Shown piece after piece: positions 35,056 through 43,943 of a stretch of DNA of 64,000 nucleotides; positions within the stretch are counted from its first letter, which is position 1; each line of letters starts with the position of its first letter. The notes beneath the pieces are model-generated. The model did not search any database. It was not told the origin of the DNA and saw only the letters and a list, made by a program, of their open reading frames with translations. The stretch comes from Rikenellaceae bacterium (GTDB taxonomy: Bacteria > Bacteroidota > Bacteroidia > Bacteroidales > Rikenellaceae): assembly GCA_015059945.1 (NCBI GenBank), contig SUZJ01000006.1, positions 62,001 through 126,000 of the forward strand, written 5' to 3'. The position numbers and the translations under genes were made by a program.

Positions 35056-35079
35056 AAAAAGGGCTCTCGGGCCCTTTTT
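35056..35079 (+). terminator. Intrinsic terminator after the alpha/beta hydrolase
   Basis: A 9-bp stem (35056-35064 with 35071-35079), four of its pairs G:C, with a 6-nt loop, ends in five T residues. Confidence 0.82.
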
Positions 35080-35116
35080 GTGTAGGTTGTGGGTTGCACA
35101 TTCGTACAAAAATTGC

Positions 35117-35124
35117 TACATTTG
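35117..35124 (+). promoter_or_regulatory. Promoter: TTG (35094-35096), 20-nt spacer, TACATTTG
   Basis: Both halves of the Bacteroidetes promoter (TTG and TAnnTTTG at 20 nt) are present, 46 nt before the ATG at 35171. Confidence 0.7.
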
Positions 35125-35170
35125 GGGACTAATCACAAGATTATTTTTAACAACACACACTATATCAGCT

Positions 35171-37117
35171 ATGATTTCCAGAACTGTACTGCCCGCAGAC
35201 GGCGGACTTAGGGAGAACGAAACCCCCTATGACATTATCCATCGTTTCGAGAAAATTCCTACCAAAGTCTACACCTCGGATAGCGAGGCTGTGAAAGCCA
35301 TTGCCGACAAGATTGTCGCTGCCATCAACGACTTTACCCAGAGCCCCGTCGATGACTATGGTATGGAGGAGAAAACCTTTGCACTGGGCCTGACCACCGG
35401 TCGTACACCCGTGGGCCTCTATCACGAGTTGGCCGAGCGTTGTGCGCGTGGCGAGGTTAGCTTCCGCAGAGTATCGGTCTACTCGCTCGACGAGTTCTAT
35501 CCCATCACCGCACAGGAGCAGCAGAGCCGTAACTACCGTATTCACGAAGAGTTGGTTAATCATATCGACATCAAGCCCGAAAATGTGCATCTGATTGATG
35601 CCGACCTCGAAAAGGCCGACTTGGAGCGTTACTGCGCCATCTACGACAAGATGGCCAGCAAGATTGACCTGATGGTCGTAGGCGTGGGCGAACAGGGACA
35701 GATTGGCTTCAACGACACAGGCGTTAATCCCAAGAGCAAAACCCGTATGGTGCAGCTCTCGCACAATACCCGCACTGTGCTGTCGAGCCTCTTCTTTGGC
35801 GACGGCAACACCCCCCGAATGGGTATCACGCTGGGTATCGGTACCGTTATGAAAGCCAAACAGATACTGCTGATGGCTTGGGGCGAGGACAAGGCCCAGG
35901 CTGTGAAGGATATCGTTGAGGGCGAGTGCTCGAGTGTTGTGCCTGCATCGTTGCTGCAAGAGCACCCCAATATTGCAGTCTATATCGACGAGAATGCCGC
36001 CTCGCTGCTGACACGTCGCCAGACCCCCTGGCTGGTGGGCTCGTGCGACTGGACTCCCAAGTTTGTGCGCAAGGCTGTGGTGTGGCTCTGCGAAAAAGTG
36101 GGCAAGCCTATCTTGAAACTCACCTACAACGATTATATCCAAAACTCGCTGGGCGAATTGCTCGAGGTGCGTGGCTCGTATGACCAGATTAACATCGACG
36201 TGTTCAACGACTTGCAGCACACCATTACAGGCTGGCCCGGTGGCAAACCCAATGCCGACGACTCGACAAGGCCCGTAAGTTCGAGTCCCTATCCAAAGAG
36301 GGTTATCATCTTCTCGCCTCACCCCGACGACGATGTAATCTCGATGGGTGGTACCTTCCACCGACTGGTTAAGCAGGGCCACGACGTACACGTTGCCTAC
36401 GAAACGTCGGGCAATGTGGCTGTCTATGACGACGTGGTGTTGCAGAACCTCGACACTGCCAAAGAACTCGGCCTGGGCGACCGCTACGATGAGGTGGTAG
36501 AGATAATTAAAAATAAGGTGAAGGGACAGCCCGAGCCACGACCACTGCTCGACATTAAGGGTGCCATACGTCGTGCCGAGGCCAAGGCCGCTTGCCGCTC
36601 GCTGGGACTTAACGACCGCACCAACTGCCACTTCCTCAATCTGCCTTTCTACGAGACTGGCGGTATCAAGAAGGGTGAACTGACCGAGGCCGACATCGAG
36701 ATAATCATCGACCTGCTCCACAATGTTAAACCTCACCAGGTTTATGTTGCTGGCGACCTGACCGATCCCCACGGTACCCACCGACTTTGTACCGAGGCTG
36801 TATTTGAGGCTATGGCCCGCACTGCCGATGAGGATTGGAACAAGGAGTGCCACATCTGGCTCTACCGAGGTGCTTGGCAGGAGTGGAACTTGGGTATGGT
36901 AGATATGGCTGTGCCCCTGAGCCCCGAGGAGATTATTGCCAAACGCCACGCTATCTACCGCCACTTGTCGCAGAAAGACATTGTGCCCTTCCCCGGAGCC
37001 GACAAGAGGGAGTTCTGGCAGAGGGCCGAGGATAGGACCCAGAATACTGCCCGCCTTTACGATGCACTGGGTATGGCCGAGTATCAGGCCATAGAGGTCT
37101 TTGTGAAGATGAGGTAA
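35171..37117 (+). CDS. NagB-like (glucosamine-6-phosphate deaminase-like) domain fused to a PIG-L deacetylase domain
   Basis: The protein has 648 residues from the ATG at 35171; the longer frame starts before the promoter. Residues ~30-290 form a NagB/6-phosphogluconolactonase-type Rossmann domain (LGLTTGRTPVGLYHEL; YSLDEFYP; GVGEQGQIGFND). Residues ~377-648 form a PIG-L/LmbE deacetylase domain with zinc motif SPHPDDD (384-388) and the distal DPHGTHR. Bacteroidetes have this two-domain protein annotated as glucosamine-6-phosphate deaminase. However, the NagB catalytic positions Asp141/His143/Glu148 (E. coli numbers) appear as Gln/Gln/Asp, so the deaminase activity is doubtful. The PIG-L half looks intact and may deacetylate an N-acetyl sugar. 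Confidence 0.85.
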   Translation: MISRTVLPADGGLRENETPYDIIHRFEKIPTKVYTSDSEAVKAIADKIVAAINDFTQSPVDDYGMEEKTFALGLTTGRTPVGLYHELAERCARGEVSFRRVSVYSLDEFYPITAQEQQSRNYRIHEELVNHIDIKPENVHLIDADLEKADLERYCAIYDKMASKIDLMVVGVGEQGQIGFNDTGVNPKSKTRMVQLSHNTRTVLSSLFFGDGNTPRMGITLGIGTVMKAKQILLMAWGEDKAQAVKDIVEGECSSVVPASLLQEHPNIAVYIDENAASLLTRRQTPWLVGSCDWTPKFVRKAVVWLCEKVGKPILKLTYNDYIQNSLGELLEVRGSYDQINIDVFNDLQHTITGWPGGKPNADDSTRPVSSSPYPKRVIIFSPHPDDDVISMGGTFHRLVKQGHDVHVAYETSGNVAVYDDVVLQNLDTAKELGLGDRYDEVVEIIKNKVKGQPEPRPLLDIKGAIRRAEAKAACRSLGLNDRTNCHFLNLPFYETGGIKKGELTEADIEIIIDLLHNVKPHQVYVAGDLTDPHGTHRLCTEAVFEAMARTADEDWNKECHIWLYRGAWQEWNLGMVDMAVPLSPEEIIAKRHAIYRHLSQKDIVPFPGADKREFWQRAEDRTQNTARLYDALGMAEYQAIEVFVKMR

Positions 37118-37135
37118 AAGTACCGACAGATGCTA

Positions 37136-37174
37136 AAAGATAGGGCTTCCGAAACTCGGAAGCCCTATCTTTTT
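37136..37174. terminator. Bidirectional intrinsic terminator between convergent genes
   Basis: A perfect 17-bp stem (37136-37152 with 37156-37172) with a 3-nt loop has A residues on the left and T residues on the right. Confidence 0.92.
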
Positions 37175-37199
37175 AGTTATCAGTTATCAGTTGTCAGTT
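37175..37199. repeat. Heptamer array AGTTATC (2 exact, 1 variant, 1 partial)
   Basis: AGTTATC AGTTATC AGTTGTC AGTT runs directly after the terminator stem. The stop codon of the minus-strand gene (37194-37196) is inside the third unit. Confidence 0.85.
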
Positions 37200-37754
37200 T
37201 ACGATAGGTGCTGTTACGGGCACTTTTTCGTAGCGATAGCCGAGGCGTTTGAGTTGCAGGGTTACGCCTGCGCGGAACATCACTCGGGCCGAGCGAGCCA
37301 AGATATAGAATGCGCGGGTGGTCTGCTTTTCGATATCCTCGTGCATTATGGCGGTCATAACCGTATGGGCCAGCGTGCGCAACGACTCTTCAATCTCTTC
37401 ACGCTCGGGGCTTTCGGGCTCAACTCCAATGACTGCTTTGAGTATGTACTCGTCGATGGTGTCAAAACCTCCACCCAGGCGGCTCAGGTCGGCATAGGTG
37501 GTGGCTTTGTGGGCATTCCAATTCTTGTCCCACCAGGTTGCCAGGGCCATACCCACATAGGCGGGTACTGCCAGGGTGAAGGCGGGGTAGCTGTTGATTT
37601 GCGACACCGCATCGGCCATATACTCGGGGGCCATATCGTGCCAACGCTCTTCGAGCTCGTCGATATCCATCAGGCGGCCCTCGCTACCCTGTAACGATGC
37701 CACTAAGGCTTCGAGTCGCTGCTCGTAGTGCTCCAAATACTCTCTCTCTTCCAT
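37194..37754 (-). CDS. Conserved hypothetical protein, mostly helical
   Basis: The protein has 186 residues from the ATG at 37754; an in-frame ATG at 37790 would add 12 residues but a promoter-like GATATTTG lies between them. There is no signal peptide. The sequence begins EEREYLEHYEQRLEALV, is rich in charged helices, and has Trp-rich text (MALATWWDKNW) near the middle and a positively charged C-terminus. I do not recognise the family. It stands alone between the NagB-like gene and the exporter operon. Confidence 0.65.
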   Translation of the reverse strand: MEEREYLEHYEQRLEALVASLQGSEGRLMDIDELEERWHDMAPEYMADAVSQINSYPAFTLAVPAYVGMALATWWDKNWNAHKATTYADLSRLGGGFDTIDEYILKAVIGVEPESPEREEIEESLRTLAHTVMTAIMHEDIEKQTTRAFYILARSARVMFRAGVTLQLKRLGYRYEKVPVTAPIVN

Positions 37755-37820
37755 AACTTTTGCTCTTTTCAGGCTGCAAATATCGGCCAATGTAGCGAGA
37801 TTTCCAAATCGTGTGGTCCA

Positions 37821-39026
37821 CTATTGCCCATTTAGCGCTTGGTTTACGACTCGGCGCAGGGTTGCGCGCAGCATTATCACCGCTATGACAAAGTAGCCGA
37901 GGGCTTGGGCCCATAGGGTTGCAATGTGGGTGCCGACCTCGGCAGAGGTGGCTCCCATCGAGGCTGCCTTGATGTAGCCCAGTATAGCTGTGGGGGCGGG
38001 CAGTATGTAGTGAACGGCTCGCCAAAGGGGTGGCAGCAGAGTTGTGGGGTAGGACATCCCCGATAGAAACAAGAGCCCCACCGAGAAGAAAGCTATCAGC
38101 AGCAGAGCCCCCTCGCTGTCGCGAAACAGCAGCCCAAAGGCTTGACCGAGCAAGGCTGTGGCTATCAGAAATGGCACTATCAATGCGGTGATTGTTAGTG
38201 GGTTGCCCAATCTTGGCAGGTCGAACACCACAGGCAACAACCCCAATAGAAATAGCGCAAAAATGGCATACAACACCACATAGACCACTCCTCGGCCCAT
38301 CACCACAATAGCCACGCTCGACCACTCCGTACCTCGGCGTGCGTAGTGAATGAGCCCCCTTCGCTCGCGCTCGCTACCGGTGCGAATGGCTATGGCCATC
38401 AGCATCGTCTGGAACAGTATGGCCACCAACACCGCAGGCATCAGATAGTCGGCATACCCTCGGGTGGGATTGTAGAGAGCTGCCCCCACAACCTCTATCG
38501 GCTTGGCCAGTAGCAGCTTTTGCGCCACGTCGGCGGGCAGATGGGCTACGGCATTGGCGCGTAACTGGCTGTCGGCAAACTGCATAGCCCCAAGAGCTCC
38601 GCTCTGTATGGCCTCGTAGTTGAGGAACTGGTTGGTAGAGCCTATGGCCACAAATAGGGCCTGCTCGCCTCGGTGTAGCCGCTCGCCCAGGTCGTGGGGT
38701 ATCAATATGGCCCCCTCGGCAATGCCTTGTGCCACAGCTTGTTGGGCCGAGTGGAGGTCGTCGAGGCTCTCGACAATATGCACTCTGGGCGAGGCGTCAA
38801 TCAGCTCCGTAAGCCTTCGCGAGGCCTCGCTGCGCGATAGGTCTACCACCACCGTTGGCACCTCGTTTACTACGTTTGGCCGATAGAGCAGGTTGTAGAG
38901 CAACCCGTAGGCTACAACTCCGCCCAGTAGTACCAAAACCGTTGACAACGAGCGCGATATGCCCCTAATCTCGTCATAGATGGTCTGAGTGAGCAGGGAT
39001 GTGCGACTAACCAATCTTCTCTTCAT
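37821..39026 (-). CDS. ABC-2-type membrane permease (second subunit)
   Basis: The protein has 401 residues with one N-terminal membrane helix (~25-48), a ~150-residue periplasmic domain (PTVVVDLSRSEASRRL ... LFVAIGSTNQFLNYE) and five or so C-terminal helices from ~190 on, the ABC2_membrane_3 layout of YhhJ/YbhR-type exporters. It overlaps the first permease by 20 nt and is the last gene of the tolC-hlyD-permease-permease operon. It has no ATPase domain. It should form the inner-membrane channel of a three-part efflux pump, substrate unknown. Confidence 0.88.
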   Translation of the reverse strand: MKRRLVSRTSLLTQTIYDEIRGISRSLSTVLVLLGGVVAYGLLYNLLYRPNVVNEVPTVVVDLSRSEASRRLTELIDASPRVHIVESLDDLHSAQQAVAQGIAEGAILIPHDLGERLHRGEQALFVAIGSTNQFLNYEAIQSGALGAMQFADSQLRANAVAHLPADVAQKLLLAKPIEVVGAALYNPTRGYADYLMPAVLVAILFQTMLMAIAIRTGSERERRGLIHYARRGTEWSSVAIVVMGRGVVYVVLYAIFALFLLGLLPVVFDLPRLGNPLTITALIVPFLIATALLGQAFGLLFRDSEGALLLIAFFSVGLLFLSGMSYPTTLLPPLWRAVHYILPAPTAILGYIKAASMGATSAEVGTHIATLWAQALGYFVIAVIMLRATLRRVVNQALNGQ

Positions 39027-40194
39027 ATTTGCGCGATATTATTGCCCTTCGCAGGCGTGGAAGTAGAGGCAGTGGTAGCAGACCGAATGCCATCAGAGCC
39101 ACTATGTGTGGCCACTCGGCCGAGGGGACAGATATTGCATAGGGCTCGCCCTGCAACAGCAACATAAAGTGGCGTATGGGAAGCGCCAGAGCCAACTGCT
39201 CCACAAAGGGAGCCATTGCCCCCAGCGGAAAGGTTACGCCACACAGGGTTGCCCCTAGCGAGCCCACCATCGACACCACACTGATTGTCAGCCCCATAGC
39301 GGGATATATTGCAAATATGGCCAGTGCAAGTGCCTGGCTTGCAACGACCAACAGCACCACATAGAGCACTGTCAGCGGCCACCTCTCGCCTATTGGCACT
39401 GCTCCGCCAATGCTCAATATAGCCACCCCAAGCAGGGCCATTGCCGACAGTGCAAGGGCTTGGGGCAGCAGTTTGCCCACCACCGCCTTGCCAATATTGC
39501 CACCTGCGCTCGAAAGCCACTCGACAGCTGTGCCAAACTTTATCTCCTCGCCAACCGAGTAGACCGTAAGCAGTAGCACAACTATCTGTAACATAACAAA
39601 AAAGAATGGTAGCGACAGATAGACCGAGTAGTCTAACGAGGGGTTAAACAGTGGCTCCGAGTCGGCTGTTATGGGCATCAACAGGGCCTCAATCTCGCCG
39701 GGCGGCAGGGCCATTGCCGAGGCCACAACCACAACGGGCTCGGTGGCCAGAGTTTTAAGTATCACCTCCAACGAGGTGGCCACCTGAGCTCCTGCACTCA
39801 GCAGGGCGTACTGGTAGTAGTAGCCAATCTTGGGCCCTATGCCTGCTGCGGCATCGTCGGCGAAGTTGCGGGGAATGACCACAAAGCCGTAAATGCGGCC
39901 CCTGCGAAGGTCGCTCAGAGCCTCCTCGGTCGAGGTGTAATGCTCCGCTACGGCCAGCGTGGGCGACGAGTCGAGGTGGCGCACAACCTTGCGCGAGGAG
40001 GCTGTAAAGTCGTGGTCTACAACGCCTATGGGTAGGTCGGTCATCTGTCCGTCGCCAAATATGGTGGCCATAAAGAGGGCACAAAATAGCGGTACACCAA
40101 AGCAGACCACCCGATAAAGTGGTCGGCTGCCGAGCCTGCTGACCTCGCGCCAAAAACAGTGGCCAAAACCGCCCCCTTTGCTCCCTCGGCTCAT
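39007..40194 (-). CDS. ABC-2-type membrane permease (first subunit)
   Basis: The protein has 395 residues from the ATG at 40194. That start overlaps the hlyD stop as ATGA, which favours it over a longer frame whose first 45 residues come from hlyD's own codons. The layout is as in its partner: one N-terminal helix (LYRVVCFGVPLFCALFMA), a periplasmic domain (IGVVDHDFTASSRKVVRHL) and a helical bundle after ~190. It forms a heterodimeric permease with the downstream gene product. Confidence 0.88.
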   Translation of the reverse strand: MSRGSKGGGFGHCFWREVSRLGSRPLYRVVCFGVPLFCALFMATIFGDGQMTDLPIGVVDHDFTASSRKVVRHLDSSPTLAVAEHYTSTEEALSDLRRGRIYGFVVIPRNFADDAAAGIGPKIGYYYQYALLSAGAQVATSLEVILKTLATEPVVVVASAMALPPGEIEALLMPITADSEPLFNPSLDYSVYLSLPFFFVMLQIVVLLLTVYSVGEEIKFGTAVEWLSSAGGNIGKAVVGKLLPQALALSAMALLGVAILSIGGAVPIGERWPLTVLYVVLLVVASQALALAIFAIYPAMGLTISVVSMVGSLGATLCGVTFPLGAMAPFVEQLALALPIRHFMLLLQGEPYAISVPSAEWPHIVALMAFGLLPLPLLPRLRRAIISRKYEEKIG

Positions 40195-41201
40195 AATTCG
40201 GTGGCGCTGTGGGGTAGGGTTAGGAGCACCGACATACCTGCCCGTAGCCCTTCGATTGGCTCGGTTGGTCGGGCGTGAATCTCGAAGGTGCGCATATCGT
40301 AGCCACCGCTCTGGCGAGTGGCTCGCCAAGTGGCATAGCTGCCCAGAGGGGCTATGTAGTAGACCTCAAACTCCACTTGCTCGGCTCCAATGGCGGGCAC
40401 CGCGGCCTCAAAGCGGCTGCCAACCCTAAACCTTGGCATCAACTCTTCGCGTACCATCAGCACGGCATAGGCCCTCGCCAAATCGACAATCTCCACAAGC
40501 GGAGTGCCCACGCCTACCAGCTCGCCCTCGGTGGGGTATATGGCCGACACTATGCCCCCTTGCGGAGCTCTCAGGTGGCTATCTTGCAGTACTGCATCCA
40601 CTTGGCCCACCACCCCTGCGGCGGCCTCGACCATCGCTTGGGCGCTCTTGCGGTCCTCGGCCTGGGCCCCCGCAACGGCCATCAGATACTGCTGGCGGGC
40701 AACACTCTCGGCAGCTTGGGCGCTCTGGTAGAGAGCCAAGCCTTCGTCGCGCCTTTGGAGCGACACAACGCTGTCGGCCCATAGGCGCTCGATGCGCTGG
40801 TAACTCTTCTCGGCCAGAGCGAGTTGGGCCTTTGCCCCCTGCCACGCTTGCTCGGCCGAGCGCACAATCTCGCTGCGCGTTCCGCGGTCAATCTTTTGGC
40901 TCTGGTAGCGAGCGGCACTCTCCAACGCCTCGGCCTGTTGCTGCTTGGCCACAGCCTCGGGCGAGAGTATCGACACCAGCGTATCGCCCCGCTCAATATG
41001 GTCGCCCTCGGCAACATAGATGCTGTCTATTCGCCCAGCCAACTTGCCCGCCACCATCACTTGGTAGGCTTCAATCTGCCCCTGTATTACCACAGGGCGC
41101 TTGGTGGTTAGAGCCAGCCCTGCGACCGACACCACCGCCACAATGCCCACAACCACAAAGAACAAAACCTCCAAAACCTTATCTCTTCTGCTTCTGCTCA
41201 T
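40191..41201 (-). CDS. HlyD-type periplasmic adaptor (membrane fusion protein)
   Basis: The protein has 336 residues. One N-terminal membrane helix (VLFFVVVGIVAVVSVAGLAL), a biotinyl-lipoyl-like half (VMVAGKLAGRIDSIYVAEGDHIERGDTLVSIL split over the hairpin), a long Ala/Gln-rich coiled-coil hairpin (~80-195) and the closing lipoyl half (LRAPQGGIVSAIYPTEGEL) are visible. A beta-barrel domain follows. It bridges the ABC-2 permeases to the TolC channel. Starts and stops overlap both neighbours by 4 nt (ATGA type). Confidence 0.92.
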   Translation of the reverse strand: MSRSRRDKVLEVLFFVVVGIVAVVSVAGLALTTKRPVVIQGQIEAYQVMVAGKLAGRIDSIYVAEGDHIERGDTLVSILSPEAVAKQQQAEALESAARYQSQKIDRGTRSEIVRSAEQAWQGAKAQLALAEKSYQRIERLWADSVVSLQRRDEGLALYQSAQAAESVARQQYLMAVAGAQAEDRKSAQAMVEAAAGVVGQVDAVLQDSHLRAPQGGIVSAIYPTEGELVGVGTPLVEIVDLARAYAVLMVREELMPRFRVGSRFEAAVPAIGAEQVEFEVYYIAPLGSYATWRATRQSGGYDMRTFEIHARPTEPIEGLRAGMSVLLTLPHSATEL

Positions 41202-42622
41202 AGGTCTGCTAAACTTATGTAATCCAATATATTATCTCCCTGGCCGCAGAGGGCCAACAATGCTGCCAACGAGGTGTCGATTAGGTATAATGCGGCCAAT
41301 CGGCCCAACTTGGCTTCGGCCAACATAACCTCGGCATCGACCACCTCGGCCGAGGTGGCCACACCCTCGGCAAAGGCCTTTGTGCGCGAGCGTACCAACT
41401 CGGCCGCCAACTGCTCGGTCGCCTCGAGTGTGGCCGACTCGTAGATGGCTGTCGTTATGCCGTTGTAGAGTTTTTCGACCGCCAACATCAGGTTGCTGTG
41501 GGCTTGCGATTTGGCTGCTTCGGTGGTCTGTCGGGCCGCCTTGCTGCGGGCTATGCGCCCCTCGCGCCCCAGTCCGTCGAAGAGGGTCCAACTAACCCCC
41601 ACGCCCACAAATGTGCGCGGGAAAAGCCCGTCGTCGAGCCCCTTGTCCCACAACCTCTGGCTGGCCAGTAGTGCCACTTGGGGTAGATAGCCGCCCTGCT
41701 CGATGCGTATCTGCTGACTGGTTATATCGTGCTGAATATCAATGGCTCGCAAGGTGTTGTTACCCACTGCTACCGCTTGGGCAAAGTACTCCTCGCTCGG
41801 CAGCCCTCGGGGCATAAAGAGTGGTGTGGTGGGCTGCCAGTTGCACTCCTCGTCGCCCAGAGTGGTGCATAGGTTTCGGTGAGCCAGGGCCAACTCGCCC
41901 TGGGCTTGTTGCAGGGCTGCAAGAGCCTGCTGCACCGCCACCTCGGCCACCAGACTCTCGGCGTGGGTTATCATCCCCTCGGCATAGAGCCGCTTGGTCT
42001 GGCGTAAGTGTGTTTCGAGCGACTTGTGTTGCCCCTTGCGGACAGCCACAACCTGCTCGGCCAGAGCTACGCCAAAGTATGCCCCGACCACTTGTGAGGC
42101 CACCTGGGCCAGCGTCTGCGAGTGTTGCTCCTCGGCCAAGTCTACCACTCGCCCCGCAATCTTAGAGCCCCCAATCCTGCGCCCGCCACTAAACACCGGC
42201 CACACCAAGTCTACCCCCACCGAGGCGGTGTTGCGGGGCACAAGGTCAAGGGCTATGGTGGTTTGGCCCACTTGCTCCAATATGTTCAGTATGAATGGAT
42301 TGTTGGCAAAGAGAGGGGCTATGTCGGCCAGTGCTCCGCCCGTCATTTCGCCCACATTGGCCGAGAGGCCTATGGGGCTTGTGGTGTGGCTCCACTCGCC
42401 TGCGACCATCAGCGTTGGGTACCACGTAGACTCAATCACCCTCTGCTCGGCCCTTGCAGCCTCAATGCCGCTTGTGGCCACAGCTACCGAGGGATTGTTG
42501 CTTTGCGCCATCGACAGAGCCTCGGCAAGCGAGAGTGGGGTGGTGGTAGTCTGTTGAGCCACTGCCGATAATGCCCCTGACGTAAGGGCACACGCTATGG
42601 TCAAAAATCTTATCTTTCTCAT
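41198..42622 (-). CDS. TolC-family outer-membrane efflux channel
   Basis: The protein has 474 residues from the ATG at 42622 (a GTG 12 nt upstream is less likely). A signal peptide ends at LSAVAQ. Two OEP repeats follow, with PLSLAEALSMAQSNNPSVA at the N-terminus and long amphipathic helices (EEQHSQTLAQVASQVVGAYFGVA; EVVDAEVMLAEAKLGRLAALY). It forms the trimeric channel for the adaptor and permeases encoded behind it. It is first in the operon, and no TetR or other regulator lies next to it. Confidence 0.93.
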   Translation of the reverse strand: MRKIRFLTIACALTSGALSAVAQQTTTTPLSLAEALSMAQSNNPSVAVATSGIEAARAEQRVIESTWYPTLMVAGEWSHTTSPIGLSANVGEMTGGALADIAPLFANNPFILNILEQVGQTTIALDLVPRNTASVGVDLVWPVFSGGRRIGGSKIAGRVVDLAEEQHSQTLAQVASQVVGAYFGVALAEQVVAVRKGQHKSLETHLRQTKRLYAEGMITHAESLVAEVAVQQALAALQQAQGELALAHRNLCTTLGDEECNWQPTTPLFMPRGLPSEEYFAQAVAVGNNTLRAIDIQHDITSQQIRIEQGGYLPQVALLASQRLWDKGLDDGLFPRTFVGVGVSWTLFDGLGREGRIARSKAARQTTEAAKSQAHSNLMLAVEKLYNGITTAIYESATLEATEQLAAELVRSRTKAFAEGVATSAEVVDAEVMLAEAKLGRLAALYLIDTSLAALLALCGQGDNILDYISLADL

Positions 42623-42670
42623 AATTCGGTACACACTTTTGCTCTACTTTCCATTCGCAAAGTGCATACC

Positions 42671-42710
42671 AAAAAAAGAGCGAGAGGAACACACGTCGTG
42701 TTCCTCTCGC
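42671..42710 (-). terminator. Intrinsic terminator of the uppS-bamA-skp-skp operon
   Basis: A perfect 13-bp stem (42680-42692 with 42698-42710) is followed on the minus strand by a T run (A residues at 42671-42678 on +). It separates the envelope operon from tolC. Confidence 0.92.
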
Positions 42711-42755
42711 CCTTACATATATATAAATATATGTGTGTGTCGCTCTTGGCTTAGA

Positions 42756-43313
42756 CTACTGAGCAGGGGTTGCTGCGGCCTCGGCTGCGGGAGCGTCGGT
42801 AATGCCCAGCTCTTTCTTAACCATAGGAGCCAAGTCGGTCATCTGGTTCTCGTCCCAGTAAGCCAACGAGCCAACTGCCATATCAAATACAGCGGTAAAA
42901 CCACCCTCGGCAGCTACTTTGTCAATGGCGGCTTTGGCCTTGTCGATAACGGGTTTCATCAGCTCGGCCTGTTTGGTCTGCATCTCTGCCGAACCTGCCT
43001 TGCCCAGCTCCTCATAGCGCTGCTGGAGGCTCATAAGCTCCTGCTCTTTGCTCTGGCGGATAGCATCCGAGTAGGTAGCGGCCTTCTGCTGATAGTCGGC
43101 AGCCAGTTTGTTGTACTCTACCTGGATGTATTCCAGCTGCTCCGACAGGTCTTTCTCCAACTGCTCGAGCTGCAACTGTACCTGCTGAATCTCGGGCATT
43201 GCGAAGATTACCTCCTGCGAGTTGATGTAACCAAATTTGGGTTGAGCCTGGCCTACTGCGGTTGCACAGAAGAGTGCTGCCATTGCCAGCGAAATTTTTG
43301 TAAGCAATTTCAT
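42756..43313 (-). CDS. Periplasmic chaperone, Skp/OmpH family (second copy)
   Basis: The protein has 185 residues: signal peptide to VGQAQ, the strand PKFGYINSQEVIFAMPEIQ, then long coiled-coil arms (~40-125) and a return strand (GFTAVFDMAVGSLAYWDE). The C-terminal tail is Ala/Pro-rich. Skp trimers hold unfolded outer-membrane proteins in the periplasm for BamA. It follows a paralogue (43357-43890) and bamA in one operon, the usual Bacteroidetes arrangement. Confidence 0.92.
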   Translation of the reverse strand: MKLLTKISLAMAALFCATAVGQAQPKFGYINSQEVIFAMPEIQQVQLQLEQLEKDLSEQLEYIQVEYNKLAADYQQKAATYSDAIRQSKEQELMSLQQRYEELGKAGSAEMQTKQAELMKPVIDKAKAAIDKVAAEGGFTAVFDMAVGSLAYWDENQMTDLAPMVKKELGITDAPAAEAAATPAQ

Positions 43314-43356
43314 AAAAAGGTTTTTTCTTTTGGATGTTTGTGTTTATACTTGATTT

Positions 43357-43890
43357 TTACTTCTTGATTGTCTTGATAATGGCGTCGGTCACGTCAATCT
43401 TCTCCGAGTAGAAGGGTACGCTGGTGGTAGCCAAGTCGATAAGCAGGTCGAGGCCATTGGCTACGGCATAGTCGTTCATAGCTTTGGCAACCTTCTCCTG
43501 GAAGGGGGTAATCAGTTCGTCTTGTTTCTTGGCAATGATGCCGTCGGCGCCAAATACGCTCTGCTGATACTTGGTGATTTTTGCTTCGTTGTCTATGATA
43601 GCCTGCTCGCGCGACTGCTGGTCGGCAACCGAAAGACCCTCTTTGGCAACCATATAGTTGTTATACATCTCTTCGAGCTTTTTGTAGGCCTCGTCTACGT
43701 TGTTCTGATACGAGGTTGCGAGCGAGTCGAGTTCGGCAATGGCTGCGGCATAGTCGTCCATAGCCTCGTAAATCTTCTGGCTATTGACTACTGCGATATT
43801 CAGTCTGTTGGCTATTGCAATGCTCTGCTGTGCTGCTGCACCCCAGCATACCGCTACGGTGGCAATCAAAATGGTGATTATTTTTTTCAT
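43357..43890 (-). CDS. Periplasmic chaperone, Skp/OmpH family (first copy)
   Basis: The protein has 177 residues: signal peptide ending near GAAAQ, then RLNIAVVNSQKIYEAMDDY, coiled-coil arms (~50-125), and NGLDLLIDLATTSVPFYSEKIDVT at the C-terminus. It resembles the next gene only moderately, so the two may form distinct trimers or a mixed one. It lies 53 nt behind bamA. Confidence 0.92.
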   Translation of the reverse strand: MKKIITILIATVAVCWGAAAQQSIAIANRLNIAVVNSQKIYEAMDDYAAAIAELDSLATSYQNNVDEAYKKLEEMYNNYMVAKEGLSVADQQSREQAIIDNEAKITKYQQSVFGADGIIAKKQDELITPFQEKVAKAMNDYAVANGLDLLIDLATTSVPFYSEKIDVTDAIIKTIKK

Positions 43891-43943
43891 AACTGTACTA
43901 AATTATGTTAGGTTATACACTCTTCTGTCTTGTTGTATTGTGT

